Assembly: GCA_965242685.1 (NCBI GenBank)
Contig: OZ251487.1
Location: 1,736,001 to 1,800,000 of the forward strand
DNA from: G965215055 sp965242685
GTDB lineage: Bacteria > Pseudomonadota > Gammaproteobacteria > UBA4575
Length of the DNA stretch: 64,000 nucleotides
Direction of reading: 5' to 3'
Every line of letters begins with the position of its first letter. The stretch's first letter is position 1. This document shows, one piece after another, positions 26,234-34,636 of the stretch. Made by a program: the position numbers and the translations under genes. A model generated the notes under the pieces. That model had not been told where the DNA came from. It made no database searches and saw nothing but the letters and a program-made list of their open reading frames with translations.

Positions 26234-27802
26234 ATGGTTATGCGTCCCGTACGATTATTATTTCGGATCCTGTACATCAACATTGTGCTGGTGCGGCACG
26301 GCCTGGAAGAGGTGTTTTTGGCGGTGCCTTACTTTCGTCCTGTCCGTTTTCTGCTTTTTTTGTTGCCCTGGCACTGGTTTCGCAAGCTCGAAATCTCTCA
26401 CGGTGCGCGGGTACGGCGGGCACTGGAGGACCTCGGTCCGATTTTTGTCAAGTTTGGCCAAGCCCTGTCCACGCGCCGCGACTTGTTGCCGGAAGATATC
26501 GCCGACGAGCTTGCCAAGTTGCAGGATCAGGTGCCGCCGTTTTCAGGTGAAGCGGCAAGGGCAATCATAGAAAAGGCACTGCAACAACCGGTGCATGAAG
26601 CGTTTGCAGAATTCAGTATTGAACCGCTGGCGTCCGCTTCTATTGCGCAAGTGCACGGCGCGCGACTGCATGAAGGTACTCAAGTGGTTGTTAAGGTTTT
26701 ACGTCCCGGTGTCGACAAACAGGTACGCCGGGACTTGGAGTTGATGTATGCGCTGGCATCCATCGTCCATCGGTACTGGGAAGATGGCCGTAGGCTGCGA
26801 CCGAAAGAAGTCGTGCGGGAGTATGAACAAATTATCATGGATGAGCTGGATTTGCTGCGCGAGGCATCCAATGCAAGCCAACTACGCAGAAATTTTGAAA
26901 ACTCTCCCGATCTTTACGTGCCCGAGGTCTATTTTAATCTATGTCGGCGTAACGTGATGGTGCTGGAGCGCATCAAGGGAATTTCGATCAATGACATCGG
27001 CGCCTTGCGCAAATATGGCGTAGACCTCAAAAAATTATCCGACCGCGGCAGCCACATTTTTTTTACACAGGTGTTCAGTCACAATTTCTTTCACGCCGAC
27101 ATGCACCCCGGCAATATCTTCGTTGCATACGAAAATCCGCAAGACCCTAAGTACATAGGCGTTGACTTCGGTATTATGGGTACGTTGGCGCCTTCTGATC
27201 AGCGTTACCTGGCGGAGAACCTGCTGGCTTTTTTAAATCATGATTATCGCCGGGTTGCAGAGTTGCACCTGGAATCGGGTTGGGTGCCGTCCGATACGCG
27301 CGTCGATCAGTTTGAATCCGCCATCCGTACCGTGTGTGAGCCTATTTTTCAACAGCCTTTGAGCAAGATTTCGTTCGGCAACCTGTTGTTGCATCTTTTT
27401 CAAACCGCGCGGCGTTTTAACATGGAGGTGCAACCTCAGTTAGTGTTATTGCAGAAGACTCTGTTGAACGTGGAGGGTTTGGGCAGGCAACTGGATCCGG
27501 ACATGGACTTGTGGAAAACGGCCAAACCATTTTTGGATCGTTGGGTGAGCGAGCAAGTAGGCGTGCGCGCACTGGCCTCGGGAATACGCAAGCAGATTCC
27601 TCGCGTCGTCGAACGGTTACCGGAAATACCGACATTGGTTTATGCGACGATGAAAAAATTTGAACAGGGACAGGTAAAGATTGAATGGCACAGCCGGCAG
27701 CTTGAAGCTATCCGCAAGGAGATCAAAAGGTCCAACCGCAATTTGATGGTGGTATTGCTGCTCATCTTTGTCGGTGTGTTGCTTGCATTGTGGAATTTAT
27801 AG
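26234..27802 (+). CDS. ubiB: ubiquinone biosynthesis regulatory protein kinase-like UbiB
   Basis: This 522-residue ABC1/ADCK atypical kinase-like ATPase is required for ubiquinone synthesis. The family KxGQ motif is in GPIFVKFGQALSTRRDLLP, the Ala-rich loop is in EPLASASIAQVHGA, and the catalytic region is FFHADMHPGNIFV with IGVDFGIMGTL. The C-terminus has a membrane anchor (NLMVVLLLIFVGVLLALWNL). It starts 2 bp after the ubiJ stop. Confidence 0.97.
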   Translation: MVMRPVRLLFRILYINIVLVRHGLEEVFLAVPYFRPVRFLLFLLPWHWFRKLEISHGARVRRALEDLGPIFVKFGQALSTRRDLLPEDIADELAKLQDQVPPFSGEAARAIIEKALQQPVHEAFAEFSIEPLASASIAQVHGARLHEGTQVVVKVLRPGVDKQVRRDLELMYALASIVHRYWEDGRRLRPKEVVREYEQIIMDELDLLREASNASQLRRNFENSPDLYVPEVYFNLCRRNVMVLERIKGISINDIGALRKYGVDLKKLSDRGSHIFFTQVFSHNFFHADMHPGNIFVAYENPQDPKYIGVDFGIMGTLAPSDQRYLAENLLAFLNHDYRRVAELHLESGWVPSDTRVDQFESAIRTVCEPIFQQPLSKISFGNLLLHLFQTARRFNMEVQPQLVLLQKTLLNVEGLGRQLDPDMDLWKTAKPFLDRWVSEQVGVRALASGIRKQIPRVVERLPEIPTLVYATMKKFEQGQVKIEWHSRQLEAIRKEIKRSNRNLMVVLLLIFVGVLLALWNL

Positions 27803-27837
27803 CTTTTCTTACGCATACCCGAAGTTGATCGCGGCGT

Positions 27838-30006
27838 ATGGACGTTTCACCGATTCTGGATTCTTTGAACGACAGACAACGTCAGGCCGTCACCGCGGAG
27901 TTGTTGCCTACGTTGGTGATCGCCGGTGCGGGAAGCGGCAAGACGCGGGTGTTGGCGCATCGTATTGCCTGGCTATGTGAAGTAGAGTCTGTTTCCCCGT
28001 TCGGTATCCTTGCCGTAACGTTTACCAACAAGGCCGCGGCAGAGATGCGTGTGCGAGTAGAAAAACTGTTGCGGTATCGCCTCGGCGGAATGTGGATAGG
28101 CACGTTTCACGGGATCGCACATCGTATGTTGAGAGCTCACTGGCGGGAGGCGGGGCTTCAGCAGGGATTTCAAATCCTTGATAGCGACGATCAGCTACGT
28201 TTGGTAAGGCGCATTATCCTTGAACTTGGTTTGGATGATTCAAAATGGCCGCCCAAAAGAGCGTGCGGGTACATTAACGCTCGCAAGGAAGAGAGCTTGC
28301 GGCCCCAACATCTACAGGACCGCGATGACGTTGCAGAACGTCAGTTAATCCGTATCTATACCGCGTATCAGGAGGCCTGTGAGCAAACCGGCCAGGTGGA
28401 TTTTGCCGAATTATTGTTACGAAGCCTGGAACTGTTGCGGGGGCAGGAAGAGGTGCGTACTCATTACATGGCCAGATTTCGCCACGTTCTTGTGGATGAA
28501 TTCCAGGACACCAACAAAATTCAATATCAGTGGCTGAAAGTCCTGGTTGGCGACAACAACTCAATCTTTGCCGTAGGCGACGACGACCAATCCATTTATG
28601 GTTGGCGAGGTGCACGCATTGAAAACATCCAAAGTTTTGAAGTTGACTACAAAAATACACAACTGTTTAGGCTGGAACAAAACTACCGCTCAACCAGTAC
28701 CATTCTGGACGCCGCGAATTCATTGATCGGCAATAACCACGGGCGCATGGGAAAGGATCTATGGACGGATGAAGGTGCGGGTGAGCCGATTTGTTTATAT
28801 GCCTCATTTAATGAACGGGATGAAGCGCACTTTGTGGCCAACAGGATAAAAAGTTGGACGGTGGATACCGGCTGCCGCCGTAGCGAGACGGCCGTGTTGT
28901 ATCGATCCAATGCACAATCGCGCATTTTTGAGGAAGTGTTTATTTCACAAGGTATTCCCTATCGCGTCTACGGTGGTTTGCGATTTTTTGAACGTGCCGA
29001 AATCAAAGACGCGCTGGCCTATTTGCGTTTGGCAAGGAACGCCGGCGATAATGCCTCGTTTGAACGCATCGTGAACGTACCTGCCCGCGGCATTGGTGCG
29101 GGCACGGTGGCTATCGTGCGTGATTTTGCCAAACGTCATCGGTTCCCGCTTTGGCAGGCGGTTGATGAGGCACTGAAGGTCGATATTTTGACCGCCCGCG
29201 CGGCCAACGCGCTGCGAGAATTTTTACACGTGGTCCGTGGACTGAGCCGGGACTTGGATGGGATGGGACTGGCGGAGCAGGTGGAGCATGTCATTCAGGT
29301 ATCGGGGCTGATTGAGTACCATGGTCGTCGGAGAGATGAAAAGTCAAAATCACGGGTAGAAAATTTGGAAGAGTTGGTGGTGGCCGCAAGGGGGTTTCAT
29401 GTAGAGGATGAGCGCTATGCCGACATGCAACCCCTGGATGCCTTTTTGACGCATGCCGCCTTGGAAGCAGGTGAGGGGCAGGGTACGCCATGGGATGATT
29501 GTGTGCATTTTATGACCCTACACGCCGCCAAGGGCCTGGAGTTTCCGTTGGTATTTATCGTAGGCTTGGAAGAAGGGCTGCTTCCGTCTTCGAGGTCCTT
29601 GGAAGAACCGCGGCAACTGGAAGAAGAACGCCGTTTATGCTACGTTGGGATGACGCGTGCGCAGCAACAATTGGTGCTTACTTATGCGGAATCAAGGCGT
29701 AGGTACGGTTTGGAAGGCTATCATCGTCCATCACGATTTATAAGCGAAATTCCACAGGAATTGATCACCGAAGTGCGGCCGCGCGCCATGACCGCTCGAC
29801 TGGCATATACCTCTGCACGCGAAGCTTCCCTCGCGGAGGACGCAGGGATTAAAATAGGTGGACGTGTTGCCCATGCCAAGTTTGGAGAGGGCGTAGTGTT
29901 GGATTGTGAAGGTGCGGGCAGTAGCACGCGTGTGCGCGTGCATTTTGAAGGGGCGGGTAGCAAATGGCTGGTCTTGGCCTATGCGAACCTGGATGTACTT
30001 GCCTGA
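27838..30006 (+). CDS. uvrD: DNA helicase II (UvrD)
   Basis: This 722-residue superfamily 1A 3'-5' helicase acts in nucleotide excision and mismatch repair. Motif I is AGAGSGKT at residues 29-36, motif II is LVDEFQDTN, motif III is GDDDQSIYGWRGA, motif IV is QNYRST, and motif VI is LCYVGMTRAQQQL. The C-terminal Tudor-like tail (IKIGGRVAHAKFGEGVVLDCEG) is the UvrD rather than Rep arrangement. Length equals E. coli UvrD. The gene follows ubiB by 35 bp. Confidence 0.96.
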   Translation: MDVSPILDSLNDRQRQAVTAELLPTLVIAGAGSGKTRVLAHRIAWLCEVESVSPFGILAVTFTNKAAAEMRVRVEKLLRYRLGGMWIGTFHGIAHRMLRAHWREAGLQQGFQILDSDDQLRLVRRIILELGLDDSKWPPKRACGYINARKEESLRPQHLQDRDDVAERQLIRIYTAYQEACEQTGQVDFAELLLRSLELLRGQEEVRTHYMARFRHVLVDEFQDTNKIQYQWLKVLVGDNNSIFAVGDDDQSIYGWRGARIENIQSFEVDYKNTQLFRLEQNYRSTSTILDAANSLIGNNHGRMGKDLWTDEGAGEPICLYASFNERDEAHFVANRIKSWTVDTGCRRSETAVLYRSNAQSRIFEEVFISQGIPYRVYGGLRFFERAEIKDALAYLRLARNAGDNASFERIVNVPARGIGAGTVAIVRDFAKRHRFPLWQAVDEALKVDILTARAANALREFLHVVRGLSRDLDGMGLAEQVEHVIQVSGLIEYHGRRRDEKSKSRVENLEELVVAARGFHVEDERYADMQPLDAFLTHAALEAGEGQGTPWDDCVHFMTLHAAKGLEFPLVFIVGLEEGLLPSSRSLEEPRQLEEERRLCYVGMTRAQQQLVLTYAESRRRYGLEGYHRPSRFISEIPQELITEVRPRAMTARLAYTSAREASLAEDAGIKIGGRVAHAKFGEGVVLDCEGAGSSTRVRVHFEGAGSKWLVLAYANLDVLA

Positions 30007-30046
30007 TGCGCGCCGTGCAAACATTGCAAGAACGACAATTGAAACG

Positions 30047-31171
30047 ATGAGTAAGATAAATACGCGGAGGAGAAACCTCTTACAACTCGCGGGTGTCGGT
30101 ACATTACTGGGTACCGGGTTGGCGGGCTGCACAGGTGACAATGAAACCGAGGCCCCCGCGACTTCCGCTTATGAGGCAAAGCCCAGGCAGTGGAAAATGG
30201 TGACCACGTGGCCGAAGAACTTTCCGGGGCTGGGAACCGGCGCGGAGTTTTTGGCCGAACAGATTAATGTAATGTCAAACGGTCGTATTCACGTCAAAGT
30301 GTACGGGGCGGGGGAGCTGGTTCCTGCGTTTGAAATTTTCGACGCCGTGGCAAACGGTTCGGTGCAAATGGGGCACGGTTCGGCGTATTACTGGAAGGGG
30401 AAACATTCTGCCCTGCAATTTTTTTCCACCACGCCGTTCGGGATGACGGCGATGGAGATGAACAGCTGGTTATACCACGGGGGAGGCATGGAGCTGTGGC
30501 GGGAAGCCTATGGTCAGTTTGGTCTGGTGCCTGCGGCGTCCGGGAATACCGGCGTACAGATGGCGGGCTGGTTCAACAAAGAAATCAATTCATTGGAAGA
30601 CTTGAAAGGCCTGAAAATGCGTATCCCGGGCCTGGCGGGCGAAGTACTGAAGCGTGCCGGAGGGACACCGGTCAACCTTCCCGGGGGCGAATTATTTACC
30701 TCTTTGCAAACCGGGGCGATTGACGCCACGGAATGGGTGGGCCCCTACAACGATCTGGCCTTCGGTTTCCACAAAATTGCAAAATACTACTATTATCCGG
30801 GCTGGCATGAACCCGGTACGACGCTCGAATGCTTTATTAATCGCTCCGCTTTCGAAGAGTTGTCGCCAGATTTGCGGAGCATTGTAATCAATGCCTGTCG
30901 GGTTGCCAATCAGGACATGTTGTGCGAATACGTTGCGCGGAATAATGACGCATTGGAGACCTTGGTGAACGAGCACAACGTCACGGTGCGTGAATTACCC
31001 GCGGCGGTGATGAGCAGGCTTGCCGAACTGTCTGAGGAAGTCATCGGCGAATTGGCGGATGCGGACCCGATGGCACGTAAAATATTTAATTCTTATAGCG
31101 GTTTTCTTAAAAAATCCCGTGCCTGGTCGGATATATCCGAACGCGCATACTTGAATTTACGGGCAGGATAG
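30047..31171 (+). CDS. TRAP transporter substrate-binding lipoprotein, DctP/TakP-like
   Basis: This 374-residue periplasmic solute receptor begins MSKINTRRRNLLQLAGVGTL, a twin-arginine-like signal, and also has a lipobox (GTGLAGC), so it is probably a Tat-exported lipoprotein. The mature part is DctP family. The segments MRIPGLAGEVLKRAGG and DATEWVGPYNDLAFGFHKIAKYYYYPGWHEPG resemble TakP, the alpha-keto acid receptor, so a 2-oxoacid ligand is plausible. The permease genes lie on the opposite strand just downstream, an unusual convergent arrangement. The frame is open further upstream, but the start at 30047 fits the signal peptide. Confidence 0.9.
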   Translation: MSKINTRRRNLLQLAGVGTLLGTGLAGCTGDNETEAPATSAYEAKPRQWKMVTTWPKNFPGLGTGAEFLAEQINVMSNGRIHVKVYGAGELVPAFEIFDAVANGSVQMGHGSAYYWKGKHSALQFFSTTPFGMTAMEMNSWLYHGGGMELWREAYGQFGLVPAASGNTGVQMAGWFNKEINSLEDLKGLKMRIPGLAGEVLKRAGGTPVNLPGGELFTSLQTGAIDATEWVGPYNDLAFGFHKIAKYYYYPGWHEPGTTLECFINRSAFEELSPDLRSIVINACRVANQDMLCEYVARNNDALETLVNEHNVTVRELPAAVMSRLAELSEEVIGELADADPMARKIFNSYSGFLKKSRAWSDISERAYLNLRAG

Positions 31172-31235
31172 AATACAACGACACATTGACACAGGATAAA
31201 AGCTATAAGATAACCTGGGATAAGGAGGCGATACG

Positions 31236-31475
31236 GTGGAAGAATTATTTATCAAATGGCGCACCATGTGGGACGCCAGGGAATATACAACCCAACTGTT
31301 CTTTTTAGCCAATCTGGTGGTTGCACTTTATATCGCGTGGGTTTCCTATCGCACGTCGGGCCAGGATATCACGGCGCTGAATCGGGGCATTTTGATCACG
31401 TTCGGTATTGGCTACGCCATGCTGACCGTGTTTGCATACTTTCAGCTCGTGCCGACTTTTTCTCCATACGAATAG
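31236..31475 (+). CDS. small two-TM protein beside the TRAP genes
   Basis: This 79-residue protein has a GTG start preceded by a strong AAGGAGG site. It has two hydrophobic segments (LFFLANLVVALYIAWVSY and GILITFGIGYAMLTVFAYFQL) joined by a short polar loop. It follows the TRAP binding protein by 64 bp on the same strand and is probably co-transcribed. I do not recognise a family. A role with the TRAP system is only suggested by position. Confidence 0.7.
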   Translation: MEELFIKWRTMWDAREYTTQLFFLANLVVALYIAWVSYRTSGQDITALNRGILITFGIGYAMLTVFAYFQLVPTFSPYE

Positions 31476-31544
31476 AGTTAAAGGCCTGCTTTGACAGAGC
31501 GAAACAAGACGGCATCGTTACTTGCTATTTCCAAATGTTTTCGG

Positions 31545-32918
31545 TCAATAAATTTTGCCGGGGAGCCAGGTCGCCAGAGCGGGGAAATATGCGATCAACA
31601 ACAAGGCAACCCCCTGTATGGCGATAAAAGGCGCCACGCCGCGGTAGATTTGTCCGGTTTTTATTTCCTTGGGGGCGACCCCGCGAAGATAAAATAAAGC
31701 GAATCCGAACGGCGGGGTCAAAAAAGAAGTTTGCAGATTGATTGCGATCATTACGCCGAGCCAGATCGGGTCAATTCCCAAGCCTAATAGAATCGGGCCT
31801 ACGATGGGCACCACTACGAACGTTATCTCTATAAAGTCTAGGATAAAGCCCAGCAGAAACATCAACAGCATGACGATCAGCATGGTGGTCAGTGTGCCCC
31901 CGGGCATCTGCGTAAGCAGCGCGTGCACGGCCACATCGCCTTCGTAGCCGCGAAATACCAGAGAAAAGATAGAAGCGCCGATAAGTATCATGAACACCAT
32001 GCAGGTGATTCGTACCGATCGCCTCACAACGTCCTTCAGGCAATTGGAGTCAAGGCGGCGATTGAACAGCGCCAGCAGAAAGGCCCCCACCGCCCCGACG
32101 GAGGCCGCCTCCGTCGGCGTCGCGACGCCTTTGACGATGGAGCCGAGCACCGCAATGATAAGAAACACCGGCGGCACCAACGCACGCAGCACATGCTTGA
32201 CCCGAGTTGCCGTGCCAACGTCCGCGCGTGAGTGTACGGCGGGCATTGCCTGTGGCTTATTCCAGGCGATAAACGACAGGTAGGAGAGGTATAAGGCGAC
32301 CAGCAACAAGCCGGGGAGGATTGCCCCGGCGAATAAATCCCCCACCGATACGGTGTCGGGTGAGAATATGCCCTGATTGAGCTGTGCCTGTTGATAAGCG
32401 GATGACAATACGTCGCCCAATAGCACCAAGATGATGGATGGCGGGATGATTTGTCCAAGTGTGCCGGAGGCACAGATTACACCCGTAGAAATTTCTGCTT
32501 GATAACCTCTTTTAAGCATGGTCGGCAGTGATAGCAGTCCCATGGTCACCACCGTGGCGCCTACAATGCCGGTACTGGCGGCCAGCAACATGCCAACCAG
32601 CACCACTGAAATTCCCAAGCCGCCACGCAAGGCGCCGAATAGGGAGGCCATCGTGTCAAGCAGTTCATCGGCAATTTTTGAACGCTCCAGCATGACGCCC
32701 ATCAGTACGAACAAGGGTACGGCGATGAGGGTTTCGTTTGTCATGATGCCGAATAAACGACTGGGAAATGTCTGCAACAAAGAGAGCTCGAACACGCCCG
32801 CCAACCCGCCGACTGTCGCAAATATCAGGGACACACCACCGAGCGTAAATGCCACCGGGTAGCCGAACAACAAGGTAATGATTACTGTTGCAAAGAGTAT
32901 GAGTGCAATGATCGCCAT
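31545..32918 (-). CDS. dctM: TRAP transporter large permease DctM
   Basis: This 457-residue polytopic inner-membrane protein of the DctM family provides the Na+-driven transport channel. Family marks include FGYPVAFTLGGVSL, GASTGIVGATVVTMGLLSLP-like AASTGIVGATVVTMGLLSLP, ASGTLGQIIPPSIILVLLG and LTPPFGFALFYLRGVAP. The start is taken at MAIIALILFATV, 13 bp after the dctQ stop; an upstream in-frame start at 32963 would overlap dctQ. The DctP gene is encoded convergently. Confidence 0.95.
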   Translation of the reverse strand: MAIIALILFATVIITLLFGYPVAFTLGGVSLIFATVGGLAGVFELSLLQTFPSRLFGIMTNETLIAVPLFVLMGVMLERSKIADELLDTMASLFGALRGGLGISVVLVGMLLAASTGIVGATVVTMGLLSLPTMLKRGYQAEISTGVICASGTLGQIIPPSIILVLLGDVLSSAYQQAQLNQGIFSPDTVSVGDLFAGAILPGLLLVALYLSYLSFIAWNKPQAMPAVHSRADVGTATRVKHVLRALVPPVFLIIAVLGSIVKGVATPTEAASVGAVGAFLLALFNRRLDSNCLKDVVRRSVRITCMVFMILIGASIFSLVFRGYEGDVAVHALLTQMPGGTLTTMLIVMLLMFLLGFILDFIEITFVVVPIVGPILLGLGIDPIWLGVMIAINLQTSFLTPPFGFALFYLRGVAPKEIKTGQIYRGVAPFIAIQGVALLLIAYFPALATWLPGKIY

Positions 32919-32931
32919 GCTCAATAATTCG

Positions 32932-33438
32932 TTACTTTCGTAACGCAAGCCAGGCGCGCCCACACATTGAGATTGCTTGTAAAAACAAAAGGATGGCCAT
33001 GGCGGGAATACAGGTTTTCAAGGTGTAGACGAACGGCAGGCCGCCGGCTTCACGAGAGTGTTCCAGCAGCCTCCAGGAGTTTGCCACATAGTCAAGGCTG
33101 ATCCACGCGATAAATGCCGCGAAGGGCAACAAAAGCAGTAACGTGCCGAAAAAATCTACCTTGCTTTTGCCGCGAGGCGTCATGCGTTGGTAAAAGATGT
33201 CAACGCGGACGTGTTCATTGTGTTTTAAGGTATATGCGGCGGCGATCGTGAATATAAAGGCGTGTAAGTAGGTGATTGATTCCTGAAGGAAAATACGCCC
33301 GAAGTTAAGGCCGTAACGCATGACAACAACTAGAAATGTGATCGCGGCCATCGCCGATATAAGCCAAGCCGTGTATCGACCAACCTGTTCGTTAAGTGCG
33401 TCAATGCCGTCGCACAGTTTTTCCAGTCTTTTTTTCAA
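32932..33438 (-). CDS. dctQ: TRAP transporter small permease DctQ
   Basis: This 168-residue protein has four hydrophobic segments and the DctQ pattern: VVVMRYGLNFGRIFLQESITYLHAFIFTIAAAYTLKHNEHVRVDIFYQRM, including the conserved E and HVRVD residues. It precedes dctM on the minus strand and forms the integral-membrane QM complex with it. It lies 65 bp downstream of thrB, possibly in the same transcript. Confidence 0.93.
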   Translation of the reverse strand: MKKRLEKLCDGIDALNEQVGRYTAWLISAMAAITFLVVVMRYGLNFGRIFLQESITYLHAFIFTIAAAYTLKHNEHVRVDIFYQRMTPRGKSKVDFFGTLLLLLPFAAFIAWISLDYVANSWRLLEHSREAGGLPFVYTLKTCIPAMAILLFLQAISMCGRAWLALRK

Positions 33439-33503
33439 TGGTATCTATGCCAAGTGAGTAAAAGATGGCCTTTCAGTGTACGTTTGTTGTTTGTATGGTG
33501 TGT

Positions 33504-34451
33504 TCAAGGCGGTTGACCTAGGCTTGGTGCGTGGTGAATGCGCGCCTGTAAAATTTTTTTGAACGAGAGGGGATCTTTGATGTGAGTAATTTCCCCATCT
33601 TTGGGGAAGATCTGGTCTTGCAGGCGCGACAACCAAAATCTGAGCGCGGCGGTGCGTAGCATGTATTGCCAGGCTTGGTGCTCGTGTTGATGAAACTCCC
33701 GCTCTGCACGGTAGGCATTAATCAGGGCGCCGTATAAGTCCATGTCGAACTCACCGTTTTCAAGGCCGCACCAATCGTTTACCGTCACGGCAAGGTCGTA
33801 CAGCAAGTAGTCGTTACAGGCGTAGTAGAAGTCAATGATTCCAGTCAACGCGTGACCTACGAACATTACGTTGTCACGAAACAAGTCGGCATGAATGACG
33901 CCGTGAGGTAAATCCAATGGTAGCTGTTGCTGACGATAGTGGATTTCTTTTTTAAGCAATTGTTGGTCTTCGCGTGAAAGCCGATGCAGCAGGCGGTCGG
34001 CGGTACGTTGCGACCAAGCCGTCCCGCGTGGGTTTTCCAGTACGCCGTTGAATGATGCGCCTACAATGTGTATCTGGGCCAGGGCGTGTCCTACGGCGGC
34101 ACAGTGCATACTCGTCGGCGCCAGTACGTTTTTTCCCTCCAGGCGCCTTACGATTGCGGCCGGCTTTTTCTTCAACGCGCGTACGTAATTGCCTTTTAGG
34201 TCGGCAATCGGATGGGCGATTGGCATGCCGTGATCCGAGAGGTGTGCCATCAAGGTCAAATAGTAAGGCAGCACATCAAAATCAATTTCTTCGAAAATGG
34301 TCAGTACGAATTCCCCGTTTTCGGTGGATACGAAATAGTTGGTGTTTTCAACGCCGGCATTGATGCCTTGGAAGTCAATCAATGCCCCCAGAGAGTAATG
34401 GTTGAGAAAAACCTCAAGTTCTTGTCGCTTGATGTTTGTATAGACGGACAT
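33504..34451 (-). CDS. thrB: homoserine kinase (ThrB type II, APH fold)
   Basis: This 315-residue kinase phosphorylates homoserine in threonine synthesis. It belongs to the aminoglycoside-phosphotransferase-like type rather than the GHMP type of E. coli. Visible motifs are INAGVENTNYFVSTENGEFVLTIFE, the catalytic loop HGVIHADLFRDNVMF and the metal-binding GIIDFYYACNDYLLYDLAV. Divergence from polA is a familiar gammaproteobacterial arrangement. Confidence 0.94.
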   Translation of the reverse strand: MSVYTNIKRQELEVFLNHYSLGALIDFQGINAGVENTNYFVSTENGEFVLTIFEEIDFDVLPYYLTLMAHLSDHGMPIAHPIADLKGNYVRALKKKPAAIVRRLEGKNVLAPTSMHCAAVGHALAQIHIVGASFNGVLENPRGTAWSQRTADRLLHRLSREDQQLLKKEIHYRQQQLPLDLPHGVIHADLFRDNVMFVGHALTGIIDFYYACNDYLLYDLAVTVNDWCGLENGEFDMDLYGALINAYRAEREFHQHEHQAWQYMLRTAALRFWLSRLQDQIFPKDGEITHIKDPLSFKKILQARIHHAPSLGQPP

Positions 34452-34636
34452 AGAACGTGTTGATTGACGCTATGATATAGAGGCTAAAGTCCAGATCGGG
34501 GTTATGCAACAACACCTATAAGTATAAAATACTAAAATTGAAGTATGGAATATATTTGCCCGCCTTTCACGCCAAGAACAAGCACAGTAGTGATGCGCTG
34601 ACTGCTGATCATTGGCAATCTATTTCGGATTGAATT

